From Tannerellaceae bacterium (GTDB lineage: Bacteria > Bacteroidota > Bacteroidia > Bacteroidales > Tannerellaceae), in contig JAIRZN010000067.1 of the NCBI GenBank assembly GCA_031267205.1, positions 1 through 8,713 on the forward strand: a stretch of DNA of 8,713 nt. Reading direction: 5' to 3'. Made by a program: the position numbers and the translations under genes. Below, in pieces: positions 1-6,299 of the stretch. Position 1 is the stretch's first letter. Each line of letters opens with the position of its first letter. The notes under the pieces are model-generated. The model saw only the letters and a list, made by a program, of their open reading frames with translations, ran no database searches and was not told the DNA's origin.

Positions 1-2150
1 TCGAAATCGCGTTTGATAAAGCCACCCGGAGCGATGGTGTCGCGCAGGGTTATGAGGCTGCCGCCGTTGTAGATGGTGATGACGGAATGCGCCGTTTGAT
101 ACGTATTGTTGGATATGGCAAGGAAGGCGGGATAGTACCGGAGGGTGGCATCAGTGTCATCCGACATATGCGGCGCGACAAACCAGAAGTCGGTGCCCGA
201 AGGCGTGGATGCGCCTACCCTTATGATTGCCTCGTCGTCGGAGCCTATGACGACGGGCGCGTAGTTGGTGCCGCTAAGGGTGATGTTCATGGTTGAGCCG
301 TAGGGAGCGGAGGTTGTCGATGTGATATTGAAGTTTGCGCTGTTCGAGCCGTTGGGGATTGTTACGCTTGGAGGGCCGGCGTTGAAGGCCGTCGTCGCGC
401 CGGAATAGGAGAGATTTACGACTATGTTCCTGTCGGCCGTCACGCCGTTGGGGAGTTTGACGGTGTACGTGTGATTCCCTCCCCTTGTGACGTTGACGGG
501 CGCGATGGAGGCGAAGTTGGCCTCGGTGGTGACGGTGACGTAGCCGGTGTATAGGGAGTCGGCGGTGGCGCCGGAATAGCGTACGGCGAGGGTTATGGAA
601 TCCTTGCCGTAGGGGAAGGCCGAGGCGGGGAGGGTGAGCGTGTTGCTCGTGTTGGTATTCTCCGTCACGCCGGTGTAGGTTGTGCCGTTGATGCGCCAGG
701 AGACGTTGGTGAAGGTACGTTCGAGGGTGCGCTTGACGGTGATATTGTCCGACGGCGCGAAGGTATGCGTAGCTTCGTCGGTAGCCGTGTAGTGAGTGTC
801 GTTGTAGGGCTGCGTCTTGGTGGTGATGGTGAAGTAGTTTTGCAGGTCGAAGGCCCCCGAACCGGCCGTATAGATATAACCCTCCGCATATCCCCCTCCC
901 GCCATGTAGGCGATAAATCCGGCAGGGTTGATAAGCTCAATCATGACGTCGTCGGTGTCTTCATAATCACGGTTGGCAAGCAAGTAATACGGGTTGGACG
1001 TATTGCTGGAGAAAGAAAGCGTCGGGGTGGTGACTACGCCGTTGCGTGTTTCCCTTACGATCATATCCGACTGTGAGCCGTCGGGTATCATAACGGAGAG
1101 GCGATGGCGGACAATATAGCTCGTTCCCACAGCGACAAAGGGAGCGATCACGGCGCGTGTAATGCGCTGTTCGACGGGTATCCACCATTTGACGCTCGGG
1201 CCGACGCCCAGGATGTGGTTTACGATGATGGGTTTGTCGGAGGTAAGCATAACGGGTGGGATGGCGGCCGAAGAGAAGGTATACGTAGCCTTGTCGTGAC
1301 GGTCTAAGGGGATGGTGGTAACGGTGGCGCCTGCCTTTTGGGTTACTGTCGTGCCGTCTTCCAGGGCCATGAAGATCACCTTTTCAGTTGCGTAAGCACT
1401 TACCATAGTCGTGCTTATGTTCCACGCGAAATAGCTTCTTCCCGCCATGGATGTGGGATACAACTGTTCGTAGTTATGGTCGCAACCTCCGTATACGCCG
1501 TTACCGCAAGGGACGCTGGAGTAAACCGCTATCTTCTGGTCCGACTCTACGGTATAGCCGGTTATATCTGCGCTTAAGGTATATGAATATACAGGGTTGG
1601 CGGTCGTGCTTGTGTGAGTGGCCACGAGCGTGCCGGCCGCGTTGTATATATTAAAGGTAGTCCCGTCCGTGGGCGCTATGACGGTTATATAATTAGGCCC
1701 GATAGCAAACGAACTGCCACTGATAGCCGTGTAGTCCGTTCCCCAGATTGAGACGGGTAATACGGTTGTGGCGTCGCTGGAGCCTGAGTCCATATTAAGC
1801 GCGAAGACGCCGATATTACGAGTAGAGGTGACGTGCAGCATAAGGTTGTATGCTCCGGTCACTTTACTTACGTAGTAGCATTTGCTTTTATCAACGCTCA
1901 GGGTGTATACGCCGGGCGCATATTGCACATTGTTCCCCAAGTAGGAGCCGTCGCCGTATTGAGCGGTTATGTAGCAGGTTTCCGTTACGACATAGCGTAC
2001 CTGGCAAACGTTGGCTGCTTTATCAGCATTATTCGTAAACGTCACATAGAAGTCCGTGCCGTCCGTAGCGCTGTCCTGAGCGCGGACGGGGAGGCAGGAG
2101 AGGCCTGTCAGCAGGCACATACATAGAATCTTTACTTTTACACTATACAT
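1..2150 (-). CDS. Large exported IgGFc-binding-domain surface protein (3' end outside window)
   Basis: The minus-strand frame from the ATG at 2150-2148 is open to the window edge: 716 codons with no stop. Residues 1-24 form a signal peptide (MYSVKVKILCMCLLTGLSCLPVRA, cut before QD); the Cys at 19 lacks a good lipobox, so signal peptidase I export is likelier. The mature part opens with GTDFYVTFTNN (from residue 31) and carries CGNGVYGGCDHNYEQLYPTS around C223-H225. These match the IgGFc-binding N-terminal domain named after human FCGBP (family knowledge), spanning roughly residues 30-400. Residues about 410-640 are Thr/Asn/Ser-rich beta-sandwich-like segments, and a second domain copy begins at G652 (GTDFWFVAP) and leaves the window. 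Bacterial members are large secreted adhesin-like proteins; IgG binding should not be assumed. The ATG is preceded by AT-rich sequence without Shine-Dalgarno, as usual in Bacteroidota. The 200-bp leader faces the putative promoter switch at 2351-2569. The CDS is well supported, the family fairly so, the ligand unknown. Confidence 0.85.
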   Translation of the reverse strand, partial: MYSVKVKILCMCLLTGLSCLPVRAQDSATDGTDFYVTFTNNADKAANVCQVRYVVTETCYITAQYGDGSYLGNNVQYAPGVYTLSVDKSKCYYVSKVTGAYNLMLHVTSTRNIGVFALNMDSGSSDATTVLPVSIWGTDYTAISGSSFAIGPNYITVIAPTDGTTFNIYNAAGTLVATHTSTTANPVYSYTLSADITGYTVESDQKIAVYSSVPCGNGVYGGCDHNYEQLYPTSMAGRSYFAWNISTTMVSAYATEKVIFMALEDGTTVTQKAGATVTTIPLDRHDKATYTFSSAAIPPVMLTSDKPIIVNHILGVGPSVKWWIPVEQRITRAVIAPFVAVGTSYIVRHRLSVMIPDGSQSDMIVRETRNGVVTTPTLSFSSNTSNPYYLLANRDYEDTDDVMIELINPAGFIAYMAGGGYAEGYIYTAGSGAFDLQNYFTITTKTQPYNDTHYTATDEATHTFAPSDNITVKRTLERTFTNVSWRINGTTYTGVTENTNTSNTLTLPASAFPYGKDSITLAVRYSGATADSLYTGYVTVTTEANFASIAPVNVTRGGNHTYTVKLPNGVTADRNIVVNLSYSGATTAFNAGPPSVTIPNGSNSANFNITSTTSAPYGSTMNITLSGTNYAPVVIGSDDEAIIRVGASTPSGTDFWFVAPHMSDDTDATLRYYPAFLAISNNTYQTAHSVITIYNGGSLITLRDTIAPGGFIKRDF

Positions 2151-2205
2151 TATATTATATTTTGAAGTTATCATTGAAGGGGTAGTTTTATGTGTTGATT
2201 TAAAT

Positions 2206-2215
2206 TAGACAATTC
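2206..2215. repeat. TAGACAATTC direct repeat, left copy
   Basis: TAGACAATTC here recurs at 2682-2691 in the same orientation, followed in both places by a G-rich trio. The preceding bases extend it to TTAAATTAGACA (2200-2211), which is identical to the outer part of the right inverted repeat of the switch (2558-2569). On the minus strand it reads GTCTAATTTAAATC, so it may be a partial recombinase or regulator site, or a weak promoter (TAATTTAA against TAnnTTTG) for the surface-protein gene. Confidence 0.4.
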
Positions 2216-2243
2216 AGGGTTGCATTAAAGATGCTTCTTGAGA

Positions 2244-2269
2244 AGACGCTCCCTTCACAGGGAGCGTCT
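2244..2269. other. Perfect 10-bp hairpin in leader of the surface-protein gene
   Basis: AGACGCTCCC (2244-2253), a 6-nt loop TTCACA, then GGGAGCGTCT (2260-2269). It lacks a T-run on either strand, so it is not an ordinary intrinsic terminator. It sits 94 bp upstream of the minus-strand ATG at 2150, within the untranslated leader expected if transcription comes from the right. It could be an mRNA-stabilising or attenuating structure, or a protein-binding site. The structure is certain; its function is not known. Confidence 0.6.
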
Positions 2270-2273
2270 CCAG

Positions 2274-2296
2274 GGTAAAAACAAGGTGTTTTTACC
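2274..2296. other. Second perfect 10-bp hairpin, adjacent to the first
   Basis: GGTAAAAACA (2274-2283), a 3-nt loop AGG, then TGTTTTTACC (2287-2296). It begins 4 bp after the hairpin at 2244-2269. The T5/A5 tracts lie inside the stem rather than after it, so it is a poor terminator by itself. With its neighbour it makes a tandem-hairpin block between the putative promoter switch and the surface-protein start codon. The function is unknown. Confidence 0.6.
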
Positions 2297-2350
2297 GTCC
2301 ATCGTTGTCGTTTGTAGCAGTTTGAGAATCATCGTTATAAATTTTTCTGT

Positions 2351-2376
2351 TGTCTAGTTTAATCGTTCGTTTAAAC
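2351..2376 (+). repeat. Left 26-bp inverted repeat of putative invertible segment
   Basis: This repeat, with core TTTAATCGTTCGTTTAAAC, is matched in reverse complement by 2544-2569 at 25 of 26 positions (G at 2357 against A on the complementary strand of the right copy). The left copy is also self-palindromic: TGTCTAGTTTAA (2351-2362) and TTAAACTAGACA (2371-2382) flank an 8-bp centre. That is typical of a site bound by a symmetric DNA-binding protein or recombinase. Confidence 0.75.
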
Positions 2377-2504
2377 TAGACAGGACTGTGTCCATTTTCA
2401 GGACGCTAAAATCTTAACAGGGAAGATGAATTTCGCCTCTCTTAAAGCGCAGGATTACAGAGTGTAAAAGAAAATGATTGATTTGAAAAAAATTTCTTCT
2501 TTCA

Positions 2505-2536
2505 TTGTTGGATATGTTACATTTTAACTATATTTG
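2505..2536 (+). promoter_or_regulatory. Bacteroidota promoter inside the putative switch, pointing right
   Basis: TATATTTG at 2529-2536 matches the Bacteroidota -7 consensus TAnnTTTG in full. TTG at 2508-2510 (18 nt upstream) and at 2505-2507 (21 nt upstream) are candidate -33 elements. Transcription would begin near 2543, at the inner edge of the right inverted repeat. In this orientation it runs into the terminator at 2633-2656, giving a transcript of about 110 nt with no evident coding capacity. Confidence 0.65.
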
Positions 2537-2543
2537 TCGTCGG

Positions 2544-2569
2544 GTTTAAACGAACGATTAAATTAGACA
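2544..2569 (-). repeat. Right 26-bp inverted repeat of putative invertible segment
   Basis: This is the reverse complement of 2351-2376 apart from one base, and contains GTTTAAACGAACGATTAAA. Unlike the left copy it does not continue into a full palindrome on the inner side (CGTCGG precedes it). The identity between the copies therefore stops sharply at GTTTAAAC, which marks the likely recombination boundary. Confidence 0.75.
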
Positions 2570-2632
2570 GTCTCTTTTTGCTTTTTCTCCGCTTCTAATA
2601 TCCTTGATTACAGGCATTTCTTCTCCGTCGAT

Positions 2633-2656
2633 GCGGGCTTTCAGCCCGTTTTTTTT
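2633..2656 (+). terminator. Rho-independent terminator downstream of the switch
   Basis: CGGGCT (2634-2639), loop TTC, AGCCCG (2643-2648), an outer G-T pair (2633/2649), and eight consecutive T (2649-2656). No plus-strand gene lies upstream in the window, so the only visible transcription it can stop is from the promoter at 2505-2536. It would therefore keep the OFF-orientation transcript short and shield the GH92 operon from the switch. Confidence 0.75.
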
Positions 2657-2684
2657 ACCATATAAAATAGACCATATAAAATAG
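2657..2684. repeat. Tandem 14-bp duplication
   Basis: ACCATATAAAATAG occurs twice head-to-tail (2657-2670 and 2671-2684) with no mismatch, immediately after the terminator T-run. It is likely a recent slippage duplication. TATAAAATAG is AT-rich but does not match the TAnnTTTG promoter form. Confidence 0.7.
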
Positions 2685-2691
2685 ACAATTC
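2682..2691. repeat. TAGACAATTC direct repeat, right copy
   Basis: Second copy of the 10-mer at 2206-2215, same orientation. The two copies bracket the hairpin block, the putative switch and the terminator (about 465 bp between them). TAGACA is also part of both switch repeats. This may be a shared binding motif or trace of an insertion; the match is short enough that chance is possible. Confidence 0.35.
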
Positions 2692-2712
2692 GGGATCGGC
2701 ACGGGCTACAAG

Positions 2713-2727
2713 CCCGCGCCGGCGGGG
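2713..2727. repeat. 15-bp GC-rich direct repeat, copy 1
   Basis: CCCGCGCCGGCGGGG, identical to 2786-2800. It follows a small stem-loop, CGGGCT-ACA-AGCCCG (2702-2716), that resembles the terminator stem at 2634-2648. It appears to be part of a dispersed intergenic repeat rather than coding sequence. Confidence 0.5.
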
Positions 2728-2750
2728 TTATGCATATTCATACTCCAAAA

Positions 2751-2842
2751 CGAAGAGGGCGCCCACGAGGGACGCCCCTACATTTCCCGCGCCGGCGGGG
2801 ACCGGTTAAATGTATGGGCGTCCCTCGTGGGCGCCCTTTTCG
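2751..2842. repeat. Long inverted repeat (35-bp arms), dispersed palindromic repeat
   Basis: The arms 2751-2785 and 2808-2842 are reverse complements at 33 of 35 positions, around a 22-bp GC-rich centre (2786-2807) that holds the second copy of CCCGCGCCGGCGGGG. The arm core is GGGCGCCCACGAGGGACGCC. The transcribed strand would fold into a very stable cruciform or hairpin. It has no long T-run and no coding frame. It looks like a REP/MITE-type dispersed intergenic element; the family could not be named from this one copy. Confidence 0.7.
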
Positions 2843-3217
2843 TCAATGTAAGGGCGGCTTGTATAAAAGCAGACCTTCGCATTTGCGTGAGGGATAGCAG
2901 CGGAAAGCCCGACCGCGCTTGCGGGGGGCACGCCCAGATTATTCGTAAAAAGAGGGCGAGAATTGCTTGGTTTGTCGGCGCGGCATAGATTAAAGGCTGC
3001 CTTGTTTGAGCACTACAGGGATAAACTACTCAATTTTTAAATGCGTTTGCCCTGGGGGTCGGCGGCTTTGGCAAAGCAATCGAATGCATTGCAGGGTCAA
3101 TCGTGGAGACAAATTTCAATCTCAATTCCCCGTGTGATTCGATTGTGGAAATTCAATCGACCGGGAATCGGACTTTTTTTGTTTCTTTACGTACTCAATC
3201 AAAAAACAGTTATTCTT
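2843..3217. other. Gene-free interval upstream of the GH92 operon
   Basis: No convincing coding frame was found. A GC-rich patch at about 2884-2935, with a small CCGC-GCTT-GCGG hairpin at 2913-2924, looks like another dispersed intergenic repeat. The in-frame extension of the next gene back to an ATG at 3041 encodes no recognisable export signal and is treated as untranslated. The operon promoter should lie here, but no site matches TAnnTTTG with a properly placed -33 element; TGCGTTTG at 3042-3049 is a 7/8 match without a partner. Confidence 0.5.
3125..3180 (+). promoter_or_regulatory. Structured, terminator-like leader before the GH92 operon
   Basis: TCGATTG (3139-3145) pairs with CAATCGA (3154-3160) around TGGAAATT. 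ATTCCC(C)G (3125-3132) can pair outside it with CGGGAAT (3162-3168). Seven T follow at 3174-3180. The structure ends 37 bp before the ATG at 3218, so it could act as a transcription attenuator or simply terminate upstream transcripts. The outer helix is imperfect and the T-run starts 5 bp after it. Confidence 0.35.
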
Positions 3218-6200
3218 ATGGATAGGAAGATATTTTGGATAATGTTGTCTTTGCTTTTAATTGCGCAGGCTACAGCGGCGGGCGAGAGGCGCAGTATGAA
3301 TATTGCAACTTTCAACCTTCGTATGGATACTCCGGCGGACGGCGATGATGCGTGGCCGAACAGGAAGGAGTTGGTTAAGGGGTTGATACGGTTTCACGGC
3401 TTTGATATTTTCGGTACGCAGGAGGGCTTTATTCATCAGATAAGGGACATCCTGGAACTTTCGGAATACGCTTATGTCGGCGTGGGGCGCGATGACGGCA
3501 GGGAGGGTGGCGAACATTCGGCTATCTTTTACAGGAAGAGCCGCTTTGATGTGCTCGACAAGGGTGATTTCTGGCTGTCGACTACTCCCGGTGAGCCTTC
3601 CTTCGGATGGGATGCGAGGATAAGGCGCGTCTGTTCCTGGGCTAAGTTCAGAGACCGCGAGGGGGGTGGCGCGTTCTATTTCTTCTCCGTTCATTATGAT
3701 CACGAGGGGGTGACGGCGCGGCGCGAATCGTCTCTGCTGATGCTCGAACGTGTAGGGCGTATCGCCGGCGATGCACCCTTTTTCTGCACGGGAGATTTCA
3801 ATGCAACGCCCGAAAGCGAACCTGTACGTATTATATATGAAAACGGCGCCTGGTTGGATTCGAGGCAGGTATCTGTCGAGCCGCCTTACGGGACTATGGG
3901 CACGTTTCACGGCTTCAATGTAAATGATGCGGCGCAGGACAGGATTGATTATATCTTTGTGTCCAAAGGTGTGAAGGTGAACAAATACGGGGTGTTGAAC
4001 GATATACGTTACGCCCGCTTCCCGTCCGACCATTATCCGGTGATGATCAACGCGGAGCTTCCGGCCGCCTTTTCGCCGGTGTCGTACGTTAACCCGCTGA
4101 TGGGGACGGAGTCGACTTATGAGCTGTCGGCGGGCAATACTTATCCGGCTGTTGCGCGTCCGTGGGGGATGAATACCTGGACGCCGCAGACGGGCAAGAT
4201 GGGTGACGGATGGACGTATGTATATACGGCGAACAGGATAAGAGGCTTCAGGCAGACGCATCAGCCAAGCCCCTGGATTAATGATTACGGGCAGTTTTCG
4301 ATCATGCCGACGACCGGCTCCCCGGTGTTCGAGGAGGATGGCCGCGCGAGCTGGTTCTCGCACAAGGCCGAGGTGTCGAAACCTCATTATTATAAAGTTT
4401 ACTTAGCCGAGCACGACGTTTCGGTTGAGATAACGCCTACGGAACGCGCCGCCATGTTCCGCTTCACCTTCCCGCAGACCGACAGCGCCTTTGTGGTGGT
4501 AGACGCCTTCGACAAGGGTTCGTATATAAAAATCGTTCCCGGCGAAAATCGCGTAATGGGGTATACTACGCGCAACAGCGGAGGCGTGCCCGGCAATTTC
4601 AGGAACTATTTCATCGTCGACTTTGACCGTCCCTTCGCATACGACGCCGTCTATGCCGACGGGACTCTCGACAGCAGTCTCCGCGAGAAGGCGGCAGGGC
4701 ATACGGGCGCCATCATAGGTTTCCGCACCTCCAAAGGTGAAACGATGCACGCCCGTGTAGCATCTTCCTTCATAAGCTTCGAACAGGCCGAACTAAATAT
4801 GAACGAGCTTGCCGGCGATTCTTTCGACCTTCTCGCTGCCAAGGGCGAGGATGCGTGGAACGATGTGCTTGGGCGTATTGAGGTAAGCGGCGGCGCGACG
4901 GACAGGTATCGCACATTTTACTCCTGCCTTTACAGGGCGATGCTCTTCCCCCGCAAGTTTTTTGAGTACGACGCCGACGGGCGCATCGTTCATTACAGTC
5001 CCTATAACGGCAAGGTATCGCCGGGTTATATGTTTACCGATACAGGCTTCTGGGATACTTTCCGCAGCCTCTTTCCCTTTCTCAACCTCATGTTCCCTTC
5101 CATCAATAAACAGATACAGGAAGGATTGCTGAACGCTTACCGCGAAAGCGGCTTTTTCCCCGAATGGGCCAGTCCCGGTCATCGAGACTGCATGATAGGC
5201 AACAACTCAGCCTCGGTGCTGGTAGACGCATACATGAAAGGCGTCAGGGTAGACGATGTAGAGACGCTATACAAAGGCTTACTCAACGGGACGGAAAATG
5301 TGCATTCGAAGATACTTTCGACCGGACGTCTGGGATATTCGCATTATAACCGTCTCGGCTACGTTCCCTACGATGCAGGGATAGACGAAAGCGCCGCGCG
5401 GACGCTTGAATATGCTTATGACGACTGGTGCATATACACTCTTGCCAAAGCTCTGGGCCGTCCGAAGGAGGAGATCGACAGGTTTGCGCAACGGGCCGGG
5501 AATTACCGTAATGTGTTCGACCGCGAAACTATGCTGATGCGAGGCCGGAACGCAGACGGGACGTTTATGTCGCCGTTCTCGCCCTTGAAGTGGGGCGATG
5601 CGTTTACGGAAGGGAATAGTTGGCATTATACCTGGTCTGTCTTTCACGATCCTCAGGGACTTATAGAAATGATGGGAGGGCGGGATGGTTTTACGACTAT
5701 GCTCGATTCGGTGTTCAGCGTGCCTCCCTCGTTTGATGCGAGCTATTATAGCGGCGTGATACACGAGATACGTGAGATGACGGTGATGAACATGGGTAAC
5801 TATGCTCACGGCAACCAGCCGGCCCAACACATGATATACCTTTATAATTACGCCGGTCGGCCGTGGAAAGCCCAACAGCGGTTGCGCATGGTAATGGACC
5901 GTCTCTACACGCCGGGGCCCGACGGATATTGCGGAGATGAAGACAACGGACAGACGTCGGCCTGGTACGTATTCTCGGCCCTGGGATTCTATCCCGTATG
6001 CCCCGGCACGGACGAATACGTGATGGGATCCCCACTGTTCGAGGAAGCCACGCTGAAGTTCGAGAACGGCAACCGTTTTGTCATCAAGGCGCAAGGTAAC
6101 AATGACGAAAACATCTATATCAGCTCCGCATCACTCAACGGTGAGGTTACGACGAAAACCTATCTCAGGCATGGCGACCTTCATAAGGGCGGCGAACTCC

Positions 6201-6286
6201 TGCTCCGCATGAGCGATACTCCCGATACAAGCCGCGGAGTAAAGGCGGAGGACTTTCCGTATTCATTTTCCACACATAAATTTTAA
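3218..6286 (+). CDS. EEP-family phosphodiesterase/phosphatase fused to GH92 alpha-mannosidase
   Basis: 1022 residues. The start at 3218 gives a clean signal peptide (MDRKIFWIMLSLLLIAQATAA); an in-frame ATG at 3041 would bury it behind 59 extra residues. Residues about 27-280 are an endonuclease/exonuclease/phosphatase (DNase I-like) module with its metal and catalytic set intact: N33 (TFNLR), E69 (GTQEG), H159 (SVHYDH), D193/N195 (TGDFNA), D244 (RIDYIFV), D271/H272 (SDHYP). Residues about 288-1022 are a full-length GH92 unit, opening YVNPLMGT: an N-terminal beta-sandwich, then an (alpha/alpha)6 barrel. GH92 enzymes are Ca-dependent inverting exo-alpha-mannosidases. By spacing against Bacteroides Bt3990 as remembered, E798 (EGNSW) is the general acid, D907/D909 (GDEDNG) the base pair, and H849-E850 the HE motif linked to alpha-1,2 specificity. 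It is probably periplasmic. Only about 8 residues link the modules. First gene of an operon with the next gene. The phosphate-related role of the EEP part is inferred; its substrate is unknown. Confidence 0.92.
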   Translation: MDRKIFWIMLSLLLIAQATAAGERRSMNIATFNLRMDTPADGDDAWPNRKELVKGLIRFHGFDIFGTQEGFIHQIRDILELSEYAYVGVGRDDGREGGEHSAIFYRKSRFDVLDKGDFWLSTTPGEPSFGWDARIRRVCSWAKFRDREGGGAFYFFSVHYDHEGVTARRESSLLMLERVGRIAGDAPFFCTGDFNATPESEPVRIIYENGAWLDSRQVSVEPPYGTMGTFHGFNVNDAAQDRIDYIFVSKGVKVNKYGVLNDIRYARFPSDHYPVMINAELPAAFSPVSYVNPLMGTESTYELSAGNTYPAVARPWGMNTWTPQTGKMGDGWTYVYTANRIRGFRQTHQPSPWINDYGQFSIMPTTGSPVFEEDGRASWFSHKAEVSKPHYYKVYLAEHDVSVEITPTERAAMFRFTFPQTDSAFVVVDAFDKGSYIKIVPGENRVMGYTTRNSGGVPGNFRNYFIVDFDRPFAYDAVYADGTLDSSLREKAAGHTGAIIGFRTSKGETMHARVASSFISFEQAELNMNELAGDSFDLLAAKGEDAWNDVLGRIEVSGGATDRYRTFYSCLYRAMLFPRKFFEYDADGRIVHYSPYNGKVSPGYMFTDTGFWDTFRSLFPFLNLMFPSINKQIQEGLLNAYRESGFFPEWASPGHRDCMIGNNSASVLVDAYMKGVRVDDVETLYKGLLNGTENVHSKILSTGRLGYSHYNRLGYVPYDAGIDESAARTLEYAYDDWCIYTLAKALGRPKEEIDRFAQRAGNYRNVFDRETMLMRGRNADGTFMSPFSPLKWGDAFTEGNSWHYTWSVFHDPQGLIEMMGGRDGFTTMLDSVFSVPPSFDASYYSGVIHEIREMTVMNMGNYAHGNQPAQHMIYLYNYAGRPWKAQQRLRMVMDRLYTPGPDGYCGDEDNGQTSAWYVFSALGFYPVCPGTDEYVMGSPLFEEATLKFENGNRFVIKAQGNNDENIYISSASLNGEVTTKTYLRHGDLHKGGELLLRMSDTPDTSRGVKAEDFPYSFSTHKF

Positions 6287-6299
6287 ATCATTATTCCCA

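Larger units (their letters stand above)
2351..2569. promoter_or_regulatory. Putative invertible promoter segment (phase-variation switch)
   Basis: The 219-bp segment has 26-bp inverted repeats at both ends (25/26 identical) and 167 bp between them. It contains one strong Bacteroidota-type promoter next to the right repeat, pointing outward to the right, and no comparable promoter in the other direction. This is the architecture of the invertible promoters that switch capsule and surface proteins in Bacteroides (family knowledge). In the orientation given, transcription runs away from the surface-protein gene; after inversion it would exit through the left repeat and read into that gene, with a leader of about 225 nt. 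No recombinase is encoded here, so one would have to act in trans. The alternative is a MITE-like element with terminal repeats, but no target-site duplication is visible. Repeats and promoter are seen directly; inversion is inferred. Confidence 0.65.

Noticed and set aside
87..2126. Several short plus-strand and minus-strand frames in the left part
   Set aside because: They are shadows of the single uninterrupted minus-strand frame from 2150 to the window edge, which has a signal peptide and domain motifs.
2351..2569. MITE with 26-bp terminal repeats instead of a promoter switch
   Set aside because: No target-site duplication is visible (TCTGT left, GTCTC right), and the outward promoter beside one repeat fits an invertible promoter better. 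It is not fully excluded.
3042..3049. TGCGTTTG as promoter of the GH92 operon
   Set aside because: It is a 7/8 match to the -7 consensus, but no -33 TTTG stands at the right distance, and it is about 170 bp before the start with a terminator-like fold in between.
3041..3217. Upstream in-frame ATG extending the EEP-GH92 protein by 59 residues
   Set aside because: The extension has no family similarity and would place a clear signal peptide inside the protein; the ATG at 3218 gives a normal export signal.
2151..3217. CRISPR array, tRNA or rRNA in the large intergenic region
   Set aside because: The repeats are inverted or short tandem pairs without regular spacers, and no tRNA cloverleaf or rRNA-like sequence was seen.
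3257..4387. Long minus-strand open frame (376 codons) opposite the EEP-GH92 gene
   Set aside because: It lies wholly antisense to a well-supported gene, has an Arg/His/Pro-rich shadow composition and no recognisable motif. The same applies to the minus-strand frames at 5279-6094, 6894-7397 and 7608-8018.
5408..5434. Glu in TLEYAYDDW as the GH92 general acid, which would make the second GH92 (TLGTSYDHW) catalytically dead
   Set aside because: The spacing to GDED and to the HE dipeptide matches the remembered Bt3990 residues (533, 584/585, 642/644) only if the acid is the Glu of EGNSW, which the second enzyme retains as E520.
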